NCBI RefSeq assembly: GCF_947498805.1
Contig: NZ_CANMLT010000002.1
Span: forward strand, 372,001-436,000
Source of the DNA: an uncultured Tenacibaculum sp.
Lineage (GTDB): Bacteria; Bacteroidota; Bacteroidia; Flavobacteriales; Flavobacteriaceae
Length of the DNA stretch: 64,000 nucleotides
Direction: 5' to 3'
The translations under genes were made by a program, and so were the position numbers. This document shows, piece by piece, positions 44,944 to 53,868 of the stretch. Under the pieces are notes generated by a model. It was not told where the DNA came from and ran no database searches. It worked only from the letters and a program-made list of their open reading frames with translations. Positions within the stretch are counted from its first letter, which is position 1. Each line of letters starts with the position of its first letter.

Positions 44944-46314
44944 ATGACAACATTACCAAAACTCCAAGACTCTCTACAATTATTAGAAAGTAAATACCCT
45001 TTTATTGCTTACAAAAAAAGTGATTTTTATAACAAGCTAATTAAAAAAGAAGAAACTATTGCTGTTGTGGGTTTAGGCTATGTTGGGCTACCCTTAGCCT
45101 TAAATATAGCTGCTAAATTTAAAGTTATAGGTTTCGATATTAACTCTCAAAAAATAGACAGCTTAAGTAATAGAATTGACCCATGTAAAGAAGTAGATTT
45201 TAACGAGTTTGAAAATAAAGACATTCAGTTCACTTCAACTATTAGCGAGTTAAAAAACGCTAAAGTTTATATTGTGGCTGTTCCAACACCTATTGATAAT
45301 ACTAAAGAACCAGACCTTACTCCTATAAAAGCGGCTACTGCAACCATTGCTCAATTTTTAAAGAAAGGTGATTGTGTGGTATTTGAATCAACGGTATATC
45401 CTGGATGTACGGAAGAAGTATGTGTACCTATTTTGGAACGAATTTCTGATCTTAAATTCAACAAAGAATTTACCGTAGGATATTCCCCTGAAAGAATAAA
45501 TCCCGGAGACACAAAAAGAACTTTTACTAAAATTCAAAAAATTGTATCCGGTAGTACGCCAGAAACTTTAGAACTAGTAGCCAACATATATGAAACAGTC
45601 GTTACTGCCGGAGTTCATAGAGCTCCAAGTATTAAGGTTGCTGAATCAGCTAAAGTAGTTGAAAACATTCAACGAGATGTAAACATTAGTTTAATGAATG
45701 AACTATCAAAAATATTCTCAATTCTAGATATCAATACCAAAGATGTTTTGGAAGCTGCAGGTACAAAATGGAACTTCCATAACTACTTTCCAGGATTAGT
45801 AGGAGGTCATTGCATAGGTGTAGATCCATATTATTTAATTAGTAAAGCCCGTAAAAACCATTACACCCCTAGATTACTTCAGCAAGCCAGAGAAGTAAAT
45901 GAAAGTATGGTTACACATATTGCAACCAGAATTGAGGATAAACTTCAAGCAAAGAAACATCTAAAAGACGAATTTTCTATTCTTGTGAAAGGAATCACTT
46001 TTAAAGAAAATGTAAACGACATTAGAAACTCAAAAACAGCAGAATTATGTTTAGAACTACAACGAAGAGGTTTTAAAGTTTTAATTCAAGATTACCTCGC
46101 CAATACTAGTGAAGTTAAAAAAAGATATGGCTTAGAAGTTAATAACTATACCTCAAGTAAATTTGACGTTATCATACTAGCAGTTGATCATGAAAATTAT
46201 AAATACTTAGCATACTATGACCATTTAAAAAATGGTACCAAAGACACTTTAATCTTTGATATTAAAGGAGACAAAAAAGATAAATTTCCCGAAGAAGTTT
46301 ATATGTCTCTCTAA
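44944..46314 (+). CDS. UDP-N-acetylhexosamine 6-dehydrogenase (TviB/WbpO type)
   Basis: The 456-aa nucleotide-sugar dehydrogenase has the NAD loop VVGLGYVGLPLALN (near residue 41), the YSPERINPGD segment, and VAESAKVVENIQRDVNISLMNEL, which is characteristic of the Vi-antigen TviB/WbpO subgroup. The catalytic Cys290 lies in LVGGHCIGVDPYYL. It oxidises UDP-GlcNAc or UDP-GalNAc at C6 to the uronic acid form, so it should supply an acidic sugar nucleotide to the synthase downstream. Subgroup assignment is from motif memory; UDP-glucose as substrate is less likely. Confidence 0.9.
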   Translation: MTTLPKLQDSLQLLESKYPFIAYKKSDFYNKLIKKEETIAVVGLGYVGLPLALNIAAKFKVIGFDINSQKIDSLSNRIDPCKEVDFNEFENKDIQFTSTISELKNAKVYIVAVPTPIDNTKEPDLTPIKAATATIAQFLKKGDCVVFESTVYPGCTEEVCVPILERISDLKFNKEFTVGYSPERINPGDTKRTFTKIQKIVSGSTPETLELVANIYETVVTAGVHRAPSIKVAESAKVVENIQRDVNISLMNELSKIFSILDINTKDVLEAAGTKWNFHNYFPGLVGGHCIGVDPYYLISKARKNHYTPRLLQQAREVNESMVTHIATRIEDKLQAKKHLKDEFSILVKGITFKENVNDIRNSKTAELCLELQRRGFKVLIQDYLANTSEVKKRYGLEVNNYTSSKFDVIILAVDHENYKYLAYYDHLKNGTKDTLIFDIKGDKKDKFPEEVYMSL

Positions 46315-46337
46315 ACAAAAGTTTAAAAAGCTAAAAA

Positions 46338-47714
46338 ATGATCAACCTACTTAAATATAATAATAACGCCAGGAAAATAGCGTACAATGGATATTCGTTG
46401 CTCATGGTTTCTCATATTAATGAATTAAAAAATGAGCAGCTTGAATATCTAGATGGTTTTATTATTGATACTGAAGACATACAACATGCTCGAGATATTC
46501 TGAAACAATTACGTATTTTGGAAAAAGTAAAAATTGGATTATTACCTATTTTTATTAATAGCATGTATAAGTTATCTAAAAGTATTGAGATACATTCAGA
46601 TGGTGCAGTAGATATCAACATGTCTTCATCTTATATTCAAAGAGTTCTGGTAATTAAAAAACGAATTAATCAGCTTATTGTACCAGATTTAGACTCTCAT
46701 CAAGAGTTGATTAAGTTTAAAATACTTGCTTTTTGTTTTACAAGAAATAAAACTATTAGTCCAATTGCTTCAAGAGATAGTTTAATTGGATACGAATTTC
46801 CTTACATCTCTTTATTGTTTAAGTCTTCTGAAATGATTTCAATGCTTAGTTTACTTAATAAACTATCTGAAGACAAACTATTAACTACTACCCTAGATGA
46901 TTATGTTCATTTATGTAAGTCTTGTGCAAGTAGTTATGTAAACTTTAGAGAATGTTGTCCAAAATGCGATTCTATAGATATTAAGCCTCACGACATGGTA
47001 CATCATTTTGTATGTGCTCATGTTGCTCCAGAAAAAGATTTTAAAGTAGAAGATGGTTTAGAATGTCCTAAATGTAATAAACAATTAAGACATATTGGTA
47101 TTGATTATGATAAACCATCTACCATCTACTCATGTAATACCTGTAATCACGAATTTCAAAACACGAATATGAAAGCATTGTGTATTGATTGTGAAACGGA
47201 ACATGAACTAGATGAACTTTTAGAAAAAGCTATTCAAAGTTATAGCCTTACTCAAAAAGGAGAAAATCAAGTGATATCTATTGACAAATCGAATAGTCAA
47301 AAACAAGAATATAGCATTGGTAATGTAAGTTTATCTCTGTTTAGAATTTTACTTAAACAAGAAATACAACGTGTAAAAACGACTAACTGTAATAGTTATT
47401 TTGTAGAAATATCTTTCCAAAACAAACAATTACAGTTATTAAATGCAGACGTTAAAAAAGAACTTACAAAAGAAATAGCAGGTATTATTAAATCATATTT
47501 AAAAGAAGCAGATGTCTTAAACTCTAATAGTTTCAATTGTTACTATCTATTATTACCAGAAACAAAAGAAGATCAATTAGAAAGGTTAGAAAACATACAA
47601 TACAATCTATCTAAGCTCTTAAGTGATAATATAGAAAACGTTCAACAGAAGATTGAAATTAGATATGATAAAATAACACCTGAAAAACAAGTACATAATT
47701 TCTTTACCCAATGA
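46338..47714 (+). CDS. Zinc-ribbon regulatory protein with degenerate GGDEF-like end (TackOD1-like)
   Basis: The 458-aa cytosolic protein has three parts. Residues 1-115 look like a receiver-type alpha/beta fold without the phosphoacceptor set. Residues 190-290 contain five Cys pairs (193/196, 207/210, 243/246, 266/269, 282/285) with Cys226 and nearby His, as in zinc ribbons of the TackOD1 metal-binding group. Residues 328-450 resemble a GGDEF fold lacking the GG[DE]EF signature. It overlaps the glycosyltransferase gene by 4 nt, so it probably regulates or scaffolds the synthase, comparable to PelD in position only. Confidence 0.65.
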   Translation: MINLLKYNNNARKIAYNGYSLLMVSHINELKNEQLEYLDGFIIDTEDIQHARDILKQLRILEKVKIGLLPIFINSMYKLSKSIEIHSDGAVDINMSSSYIQRVLVIKKRINQLIVPDLDSHQELIKFKILAFCFTRNKTISPIASRDSLIGYEFPYISLLFKSSEMISMLSLLNKLSEDKLLTTTLDDYVHLCKSCASSYVNFRECCPKCDSIDIKPHDMVHHFVCAHVAPEKDFKVEDGLECPKCNKQLRHIGIDYDKPSTIYSCNTCNHEFQNTNMKALCIDCETEHELDELLEKAIQSYSLTQKGENQVISIDKSNSQKQEYSIGNVSLSLFRILLKQEIQRVKTTNCNSYFVEISFQNKQLQLLNADVKKELTKEIAGIIKSYLKEADVLNSNSFNCYYLLLPETKEDQLERLENIQYNLSKLLSDNIENVQQKIEIRYDKITPEKQVHNFFTQ

Positions 47715-49030
47715 TACTGAGTATTCATAACTTATTACCAGAATACGTTCACTACTGGTTTGTAGTTGGACTAGGGAAATTTATTCGTGTGTTCTGGTAC
47801 TTTGTGTTGTTTGAATTTACTCGATACATCATCGTTGATTATATCATTGCTTTTATACATTGGTTACAAAGAAAAAGTAGAAATGAGAAGTTTGCTGAGG
47901 CTAAACGAAAGCTATTTACAGAAAACCCTTTTGTTTCAGTAATTATTCCAGGAAAGAATGAAGGAAGTCATCTTTATAAACTGACCAAATCTTTAGCAGA
48001 ACAAACCTTTAAAAATTTTGAGTTAATTATTGTTGATGACGGATCAGATGACGACACTCCTATCATTGGTAAAAACCTTGAAAAACTAGGATTGATAGAT
48101 ATGTTTTTAAGGAATGAAATGAGAGGAGGAAAAGCTTCTGCTGCAAATTTGGCTTTACGATATAGCAAAGGAAAATATATTGTACATCTTGATGCTGATT
48201 GTTCCTTTGATTGTGACGCCATTGAACAGGTCCTTATCCCATTTTATTTAGATAAAAGAATAGGTGCTGTTGGTGGAAATGTTAAAGTGAGAAATTACCG
48301 CGATAGTTTATGTGCTAAATTACAAGCTATAGAATATCTTAAAACGGTTTCTGTAGGTAGAATTGTAACATCATACCTTGGTATTTACAAGATCATTTCT
48401 GGCGCATTTGGTGCTTTTAGAAAGGATGTTACAGACAGCATTGGTGGATGGGATATTGGTCCTGGATTAGATGGAGATATCACTGTAAAAATTAGAAAAT
48501 CAGGATATCGAATTTACTTTCAACCAAAAGCTATTTGTTTGACCAATGCTCCCTCTAAGTTTAAAGTGTTAACCAAACAAAGATTGCGTTGGGATAAATC
48601 CATCATTCGTTTTAGAGTACGAAAACATAAGGACGTATACTTTCCAAATGCAAATTTTAACTGGTCTAACTTCTTTTCATTAGCTGAAAATGTATTTTAC
48701 AATGTAATTCTAGATATTCTTTGGTGGATTTACATAATTGACATCATTGTGAATTATACGAGCCAACTAAAGTTTGTAATACCAATGAACTTCACATTGT
48801 ACTTTGTAATGTCATATGTACAAATGTTTAGCATTTATTTATACTCAGAACGACGAAAAGAAGAGCTATACTTATGGCCTTACGTTTCTATGATGTCTAT
48901 ATATACAGGTACTTATTTAAGAATTGTACGTACCATAGCCTATTATAAAGAATTCTTTTTCAAACGATCTTTTGAAGATCCTTGGAATCCCTACAAATCC
49001 TCTATCCAAGCTAAAAGAGCTGGGTTTTAA
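47711..49030 (+). CDS. Membrane processive glycosyltransferase, family 2 (polysaccharide synthase)
   Basis: The 439-aa protein has N-terminal membrane helices (about 14-50), a GT-A domain with PFVSVIIPGKNEG (73-85), VDDGSDDD (108-115), the DADC metal site (161-164), a DGD catalytic-base region (254-256) and QRLRW (290-294). Further membrane segments follow (about 320-420). The Q-x-x-RW motif marks processive synthases such as those of cellulose, hyaluronan and PNAG. With the sugar dehydrogenase upstream, an exopolysaccharide containing N-acetylhexosaminuronic acid is the likely product. Confidence 0.9.
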   Translation: MILSIHNLLPEYVHYWFVVGLGKFIRVFWYFVLFEFTRYIIVDYIIAFIHWLQRKSRNEKFAEAKRKLFTENPFVSVIIPGKNEGSHLYKLTKSLAEQTFKNFELIIVDDGSDDDTPIIGKNLEKLGLIDMFLRNEMRGGKASAANLALRYSKGKYIVHLDADCSFDCDAIEQVLIPFYLDKRIGAVGGNVKVRNYRDSLCAKLQAIEYLKTVSVGRIVTSYLGIYKIISGAFGAFRKDVTDSIGGWDIGPGLDGDITVKIRKSGYRIYFQPKAICLTNAPSKFKVLTKQRLRWDKSIIRFRVRKHKDVYFPNANFNWSNFFSLAENVFYNVILDILWWIYIIDIIVNYTSQLKFVIPMNFTLYFVMSYVQMFSIYLYSERRKEELYLWPYVSMMSIYTGTYLRIVRTIAYYKEFFFKRSFEDPWNPYKSSIQAKRAGF

Positions 49031-49050
49031 CTAACTTTAAAAATAATTTT

Positions 49051-50997
49051 ATGAACACAAAATCAGCCCCCCTCATTATTATTTTGGCTTTACTACTACT
49101 AACAAACTGTAGTTCGCCAACCACTGAGAATATAGAACCTGATTTAACCGAAAAAGCTTTTATTGTAAATAATAACAGCTCAGAACTTTCTAAAAGAATC
49201 ACATATATCAATAGAACCGCAACCATTACCCCTTTAGTCTCAGGTGTAAATGCAAAAGGTAACTCTGGAGTTAACGGTACGCAAGAACTTTATTACTGGG
49301 AGCATGTTGCCGAGGTTGCTCCGCTTGTTGTTAGCGGAGAAACTTTAAGTGCAACTCATATTACACTTGACAACAACAAAGCCTATGTGAGTTATCATAA
49401 ACAAGGAGACACTCACATAGGGGCTGTTGAAGTAATTGACTTAACTAATGCAAACTTTCCTTCAATTATTACACAAGCTAATTTTCTAAACTCAGATATC
49501 AATGCGGTTACATCGGGAACTATTAGTGGATCATCTAATCTCAAAGTATGGCTGGCCATGTCAGACTCTAAACTTGGTGCCCAGCTTTATGAACTAGAAA
49601 CCAATAATGGACTTTTCTCTGAAACATTTAGAAGAAAGAATTTATCAAATGTACTTAATGGTTCAGGTGTTTCTGCCTCTGCAAATGGAATAGCTGTAAC
49701 AAATGACTATTTATACATTACTTCGGGAAAAACACATGGAGGTACTGTACAATTAAACAAGAATACATTGGAAGCTATTGATTCAGAAAGTTATGGAGAT
49801 GCTAAATACATTGCTGTTAATGGAACTAACAACGGATCAAAAGTTGTAAGTTTAGTAACTGGTGATAACGCTAGTTTAAAGGTAAACAATGTTGGGAATG
49901 GTTTAGAAAGTACTAGCTATGATATTGGAAGTATTAAACATCAAAATGTAGTTGAAACCTATCGAGGAAAATCAACTATGGAATTCTCTCCTATAGATCC
50001 AAACAAACTTTATGTTGCCAAAGGAGAAGATGGTTTAGCATTGGTAGACGTTACCAATGGGAGCATTACTAACGAATCTAAAGGAAGTATGATCGTTGTT
50101 GGGAACACCAATGGTGTTAGTACCGATAATGACTATGTATATACCGCAAACGGTTCCGATGGTATTTCTATTTCTCCTCACCCATCTTCTAACGGAGAAG
50201 ATATTGAACCAATTTTTTACTGGGATATGGCAGAAGAAGGAGCTTCTGCAAACTATATCATTGCTGATGGTGAATGGGTCTTTGTAGCAAAAGGTGGTGG
50301 TGGATTTAAAATATTAAGAAAACGTACCAAAGACGAGTACAAAACCATCACTACTTATGGTAGTAGAGGAAAACCAGATGGACTTGAACCAGATAAAACC
50401 ATATGTAGCACTTTGTTAACTAATATTTATGCAAACGTATTACCAGAAAGGCAAAATGCAATGACGGCTCATCCTGAATACTTTACAAATCCAGTAAAAA
50501 ATCTTGTTATTAAAGAAACTACTGAGTTAAGATTGACTTTTATTGACGAAGGTGCAGGTTATAAAAACGTATTGGGTTATTATACCTATCAAGAAGGTAA
50601 TAAACCTGCAAGTCCAGATCAAGTTGATAAAGTTGTAATTTTCCCAAATGCTTCTGCGGAAAGATCAGGAGGAGACTTGGTAAGAGGAAACACTATGCGT
50701 CTTCTAGGAACCTTTGAATCAGGAACTGTTGTTAGTTTTTTCTTAATTGCCAATGGATGGAGGAATGGAAAAATAACTGACGGATACTATTCACAACACA
50801 CAGATATTGATTACAATTTAAGTGGAAGACAACAAAGTATAATTTTTCACGATGCAACTTGCAACTCGGTGGTAATTGCTTTTGAAGACATCTCTGTACC
50901 AAATGGAGATAATGATTTTAATGATGCCATTTTTGAGATTACAGCTTCAAATCCAGCTGCATTAGAAGTAAATACCTTCAATCAAATAGGTAATTAA
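49051..50997 (+). CDS. Surface lipoprotein: beta-propeller-like repeats plus DUF4114-like end
   Basis: The 648-aa protein has a lipoprotein signal (IIILALLLLTNCSS, Cys about residue 20). A region of LVIVD-type propeller repeats follows (VEVIDLTNANFPSI, LALVDVTNGSITN, VSTDNDYVYTANGSDGIS). The final 180 residues resemble DUF4114, with LNY-like FFLIANGWRNG and the acidic IAFEDISVPNGDNDFNDAIFEI, which fits calcium binding. It lies 20 nt after the synthase gene and is probably the last gene of the exopolysaccharide operon, perhaps a polymer-binding or anchoring protein. Confidence 0.75.
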   Translation: MNTKSAPLIIILALLLLTNCSSPTTENIEPDLTEKAFIVNNNSSELSKRITYINRTATITPLVSGVNAKGNSGVNGTQELYYWEHVAEVAPLVVSGETLSATHITLDNNKAYVSYHKQGDTHIGAVEVIDLTNANFPSIITQANFLNSDINAVTSGTISGSSNLKVWLAMSDSKLGAQLYELETNNGLFSETFRRKNLSNVLNGSGVSASANGIAVTNDYLYITSGKTHGGTVQLNKNTLEAIDSESYGDAKYIAVNGTNNGSKVVSLVTGDNASLKVNNVGNGLESTSYDIGSIKHQNVVETYRGKSTMEFSPIDPNKLYVAKGEDGLALVDVTNGSITNESKGSMIVVGNTNGVSTDNDYVYTANGSDGISISPHPSSNGEDIEPIFYWDMAEEGASANYIIADGEWVFVAKGGGGFKILRKRTKDEYKTITTYGSRGKPDGLEPDKTICSTLLTNIYANVLPERQNAMTAHPEYFTNPVKNLVIKETTELRLTFIDEGAGYKNVLGYYTYQEGNKPASPDQVDKVVIFPNASAERSGGDLVRGNTMRLLGTFESGTVVSFFLIANGWRNGKITDGYYSQHTDIDYNLSGRQQSIIFHDATCNSVVIAFEDISVPNGDNDFNDAIFEITASNPAALEVNTFNQIGN

Positions 50998-51028
50998 TCA
51001 CAAATTTAATAGGTTGTTTGTTTATATG

Positions 51029-51072
51029 AACTGCCTTTCAATAAAGTAATTTTATTGTAAGGCAGTTTTACT
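51029..51072. terminator. Terminator between convergent lipoprotein genes
   Basis: AACTGCCTT / AAGGCAGTT closing an inner AATAAA/TTTATT stem, followed by TTACTTTT. Confidence 0.8.
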
Positions 51073-51110
51073 TTTAACTTTTATTACTTCTTCTTATAGC
51101 ATAGTAATAT

Positions 51111-52274
51111 TTAGTCATCATCATCTTCTTCATCATCCTCCTCTTCTTCGTCGTCTTCATCACCTTCTTCTTCCTCATACTCATCATCGTATTCATCCTC
51201 ATAATAGTCATCTTCATCCTCTTCCGAAACATCAAAATTAAATCCATTACCCAAAGGTTTAGCTAATTTTGCATCTGAATATCTATAAATCTGATAACCA
51301 AATAAATTTAAATACCTTTTATTTTGAATCGTAGAATTTTTAAAACCATTCTTAAAAGAAATAAAAGCATCTTCAAAATCATTTCCTAAACCGTTATCTG
51401 CAAAATAATTATACATAGAAGATGCAACATCGTTTCTTGTCATGTATAAGACAATTACTTTTATTTTTACATTTTTCGCAGCTGCTATATTTGCTAAATC
51501 TTGGATTCTCTTGTAGTAATTCGAATTTATATCTGTTGGAAAATTTTGAGCATTAGCTCTATAATTAACCAGTACTAATCGATGTTTGTTTCTTTTTCTT
51601 TTTATGAAATCAACAATATCTTCCAAAACCTGATTATCTGTATATTGACCACTTGCATCACTAAAGTTATAGACATATAGGTTGTTTTTAAATTTTTGAG
51701 ATATAGATGGAGCAAGATTTTCCAAGACACCAAGCATGTCATTTTTATAATAATTGTAATTAACTCCACTAGTATTTGGATTCCAAAACTCGTACTCAGT
51801 AAAAATCCCATCGCATTTTTCTAATGGAGAATTTAACTCCATTTGATAATTTTTAATCTTTATAATGGCTTCTTTACTTGCTGCACTAAAGGAGACTTTT
51901 ATACCATAAAACAAATGCGCTTGAATAACAAATGTTGTGAGTTTTTCTTTTTGGGCAGGGCTATTTAAAATAGAACTTACAGTATAGAGGGTAATTTCTT
52001 TGAAATTATTTCGATTACACCACATCAACAATTTTGTTTCTTCTACAAAATTTCCAAGAATATCATTCTCAAAATTATTAATGTAAATACCTCTGTGCTT
52101 AATTTTTTTCTGAATATTACAAAACCATCTTCCTTGAAGATCAGGTGATTGTAAGGTTTTCTCATCTGCTTTGTTTGCAGTAACTTCTTCTAGTTGGTTA
52201 ATGTCTTCATTTGCATTACAAGACAATAAAAAAAAGGCTAATACTAGCCCTTTCAAAAAATAAGTAAATTTCAT
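51111..52274 (-). CDS. Lipoprotein with barrel-like domain and extremely acidic tail
   Basis: The 387-aa protein has a lipoprotein signal (LVLAFFLLSCNANED, Cys about residue 19) and a 280-residue domain of alternating strands and helices (HRGIYINNFEND, FKEITLYTVSSIL, LFYGIKVSFSAAS, CDGIFTEYEFWN, KVKIKVIVLYMT). This suggests a TIM-barrel of the glycoside-hydrolase kind. The last 40 residues are almost only Asp/Glu. GCCCCCCG lies 5 nt before its ATG, as at the exopolysaccharide leader. Family not recognised; a role with the neighbouring polymer is inferred from position. Confidence 0.7.
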   Translation of the reverse strand: MKFTYFLKGLVLAFFLLSCNANEDINQLEEVTANKADEKTLQSPDLQGRWFCNIQKKIKHRGIYINNFENDILGNFVEETKLLMWCNRNNFKEITLYTVSSILNSPAQKEKLTTFVIQAHLFYGIKVSFSAASKEAIIKIKNYQMELNSPLEKCDGIFTEYEFWNPNTSGVNYNYYKNDMLGVLENLAPSISQKFKNNLYVYNFSDASGQYTDNQVLEDIVDFIKRKRNKHRLVLVNYRANAQNFPTDINSNYYKRIQDLANIAAAKNVKIKVIVLYMTRNDVASSMYNYFADNGLGNDFEDAFISFKNGFKNSTIQNKRYLNLFGYQIYRYSDAKLAKPLGNGFNFDVSEEDEDDYYEDEYDDEYEEEEGDEDDEEEEDDEEDDDD

Positions 52275-52279
52275 GATCG

Positions 52280-52287
52280 CGGGGGGC
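52280..52287 (-). promoter_or_regulatory. GCCCCCCG element 5 nt before the acidic-tail lipoprotein
   Basis: Minus-strand copy of the octamer seen at 41942, with identical spacing to the start codon (52274). Confidence 0.45.
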
Positions 52288-52433
52288 GTTTAATTGTTAA
52301 TAAAAAAATACAATCTAACGGGAAAAAACATTCTAATTTACGAAAAATCAATCACTTAAATAAAAAACTAGCACAGGATTTTCCCCTTTCTAAATCCGAG
52401 TAAATTAAATCAAAAAAAGTACAACAAAATTGC

Positions 52434-52441
52434 TATATTTG
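52434..52441 (+). promoter_or_regulatory. -7 element for ffh
   Basis: TATATTTG, an exact TAnnTTTG match, 24 nt before the ffh ATG. Confidence 0.5.
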
Positions 52442-52465
52442 TGCCTCTTAAAATGAAGCTGATAC

Positions 52466-53794
52466 ATGTTTAATAATTTAAGCGAAAAATTAGATAAAGC
52501 GTTACATACGCTAAAAGGACACGGAAAAATCACCGAGGTTAATGTTGCTGAAACCTTAAAAGAAGTTCGTAGAGCTTTATTAGATGCCGATGTTAACTTT
52601 AAAATTGCAAAAGAATTTACTAAAAGAGTAAAAGAAAAAGCCATTGGACAAGATGTATTAACTACATTAAATCCAGGACAATTAATGGTTAAATTGGTTA
52701 AAGACGAATTAACCGAGTTAATGGGAGGTGATACCGTAGGTATTAATTTAGGAGGTTCTCCTACTGTTATATTAATGTCTGGTTTACAAGGTTCTGGTAA
52801 AACTACTTTTTCTGGTAAACTTGCTAATTTCTTAAAAACTAAGAAATCTAAACAGGTACTTTTAGTTGGATGTGATGTTTATCGTCCTGCAGCAATTAAC
52901 CAGTTACGCGTTGTTGGAGAGCAAATTGGTGTTGAGGTATATGCAGAAGAAGGAAACCAAAATCCGGTTGAGATTTCTCAAAACGCTATTAAACATGCGA
53001 AAGCAAACGGTAAGAATGTAGTAATTATAGATACAGCAGGTCGTTTGGCTGTGGATGAAGAAATGATGAATGAAATTTCTAACATTCACAAAGTTGTAAA
53101 TCCACAAGAAACTTTATTTGTTGTAGATTCTATGACAGGTCAGGATGCAGTAAATACTGCTAAAGCCTTCAATGATGTATTAAACTTTGACGGAGTTGTA
53201 TTAACTAAGTTAGATGGTGATACTCGTGGTGGAGCAGCTTTATCTATTAAGTCTGTTGTAGATAAGCCTATCAAATTCATCGGTACAGGAGAAAAAATGG
53301 ATGCAATTGATGTATTCCACCCTGATCGTATGGCCGATCGTATTTTAGGAATGGGAGACGTTATCTCATTAGTAGAGCGTGCTCAAGAACAATACGATGA
53401 AGAAGAGGCAAGAAAACTACAAAAGAAGATTGCTAAGAACCAGTTTGGTTTTGATGATTTCTTAAATCAGATTCAACAAATCAAAAAGATGGGTAGCATG
53501 AAAGATTTAGTAGGAATGATTCCTGGAGCAGGAAAAGCTTTAAAAGATGTAGATATTGACGATGATGCTTTTAAAGGAATTGAAGCTATTATTCATTCTA
53601 TGACTCCTTCAGAAAGAGGTAAACCTTCAATTATAAATTCAAGTCGCAAAAAAAGAATTGCCAAAGGTTCGGGTACGACTATTCAAGAAGTAAACCAATT
53701 GATGAAACAATTTGACCAAATGAGCAAAATGATGAAGATGATGCAAGGCGGTGGCGGAAGAAAAATGATGCAAATGATGCGCGGAATGAAATAA
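52466..53794 (+). CDS. ffh: Signal recognition particle protein
   Basis: The 442-aa Ffh has the N domain, a G domain with GLQGSGKTTFSGKL (P-loop near residue 108), DTAGRLAVDEEMM and TKLDGDTRGG. The Met-rich M domain ends with KMMKMMQGGGGRKMMQMMRGMK. It binds signal sequences and 4.5S RNA and targets ribosomes to the membrane. Length and domain order are standard. Confidence 0.97.
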   Translation: MFNNLSEKLDKALHTLKGHGKITEVNVAETLKEVRRALLDADVNFKIAKEFTKRVKEKAIGQDVLTTLNPGQLMVKLVKDELTELMGGDTVGINLGGSPTVILMSGLQGSGKTTFSGKLANFLKTKKSKQVLLVGCDVYRPAAINQLRVVGEQIGVEVYAEEGNQNPVEISQNAIKHAKANGKNVVIIDTAGRLAVDEEMMNEISNIHKVVNPQETLFVVDSMTGQDAVNTAKAFNDVLNFDGVVLTKLDGDTRGGAALSIKSVVDKPIKFIGTGEKMDAIDVFHPDRMADRILGMGDVISLVERAQEQYDEEEARKLQKKIAKNQFGFDDFLNQIQQIKKMGSMKDLVGMIPGAGKALKDVDIDDDAFKGIEAIIHSMTPSERGKPSIINSSRKKRIAKGSGTTIQEVNQLMKQFDQMSKMMKMMQGGGGRKMMQMMRGMK

Positions 53795-53868
53795 AAAATT
53801 ACAAAGAGAAGCTACGGCTTCTCTTTTGCTTTATATACAACACAACTTAACAACACAACTCACTAAAA

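Noticed and set aside
46412..46621. 69-aa minus-strand ORF inside the zinc-ribbon gene
   Set aside because: Antisense shadow without promoter or recognisable protein features.
51111..51240. Acidic tail of the lipoprotein as a frameshift artefact
   Set aside because: The frame ends at a normal stop just before a terminator, and no alternative frame continues the preceding domain.
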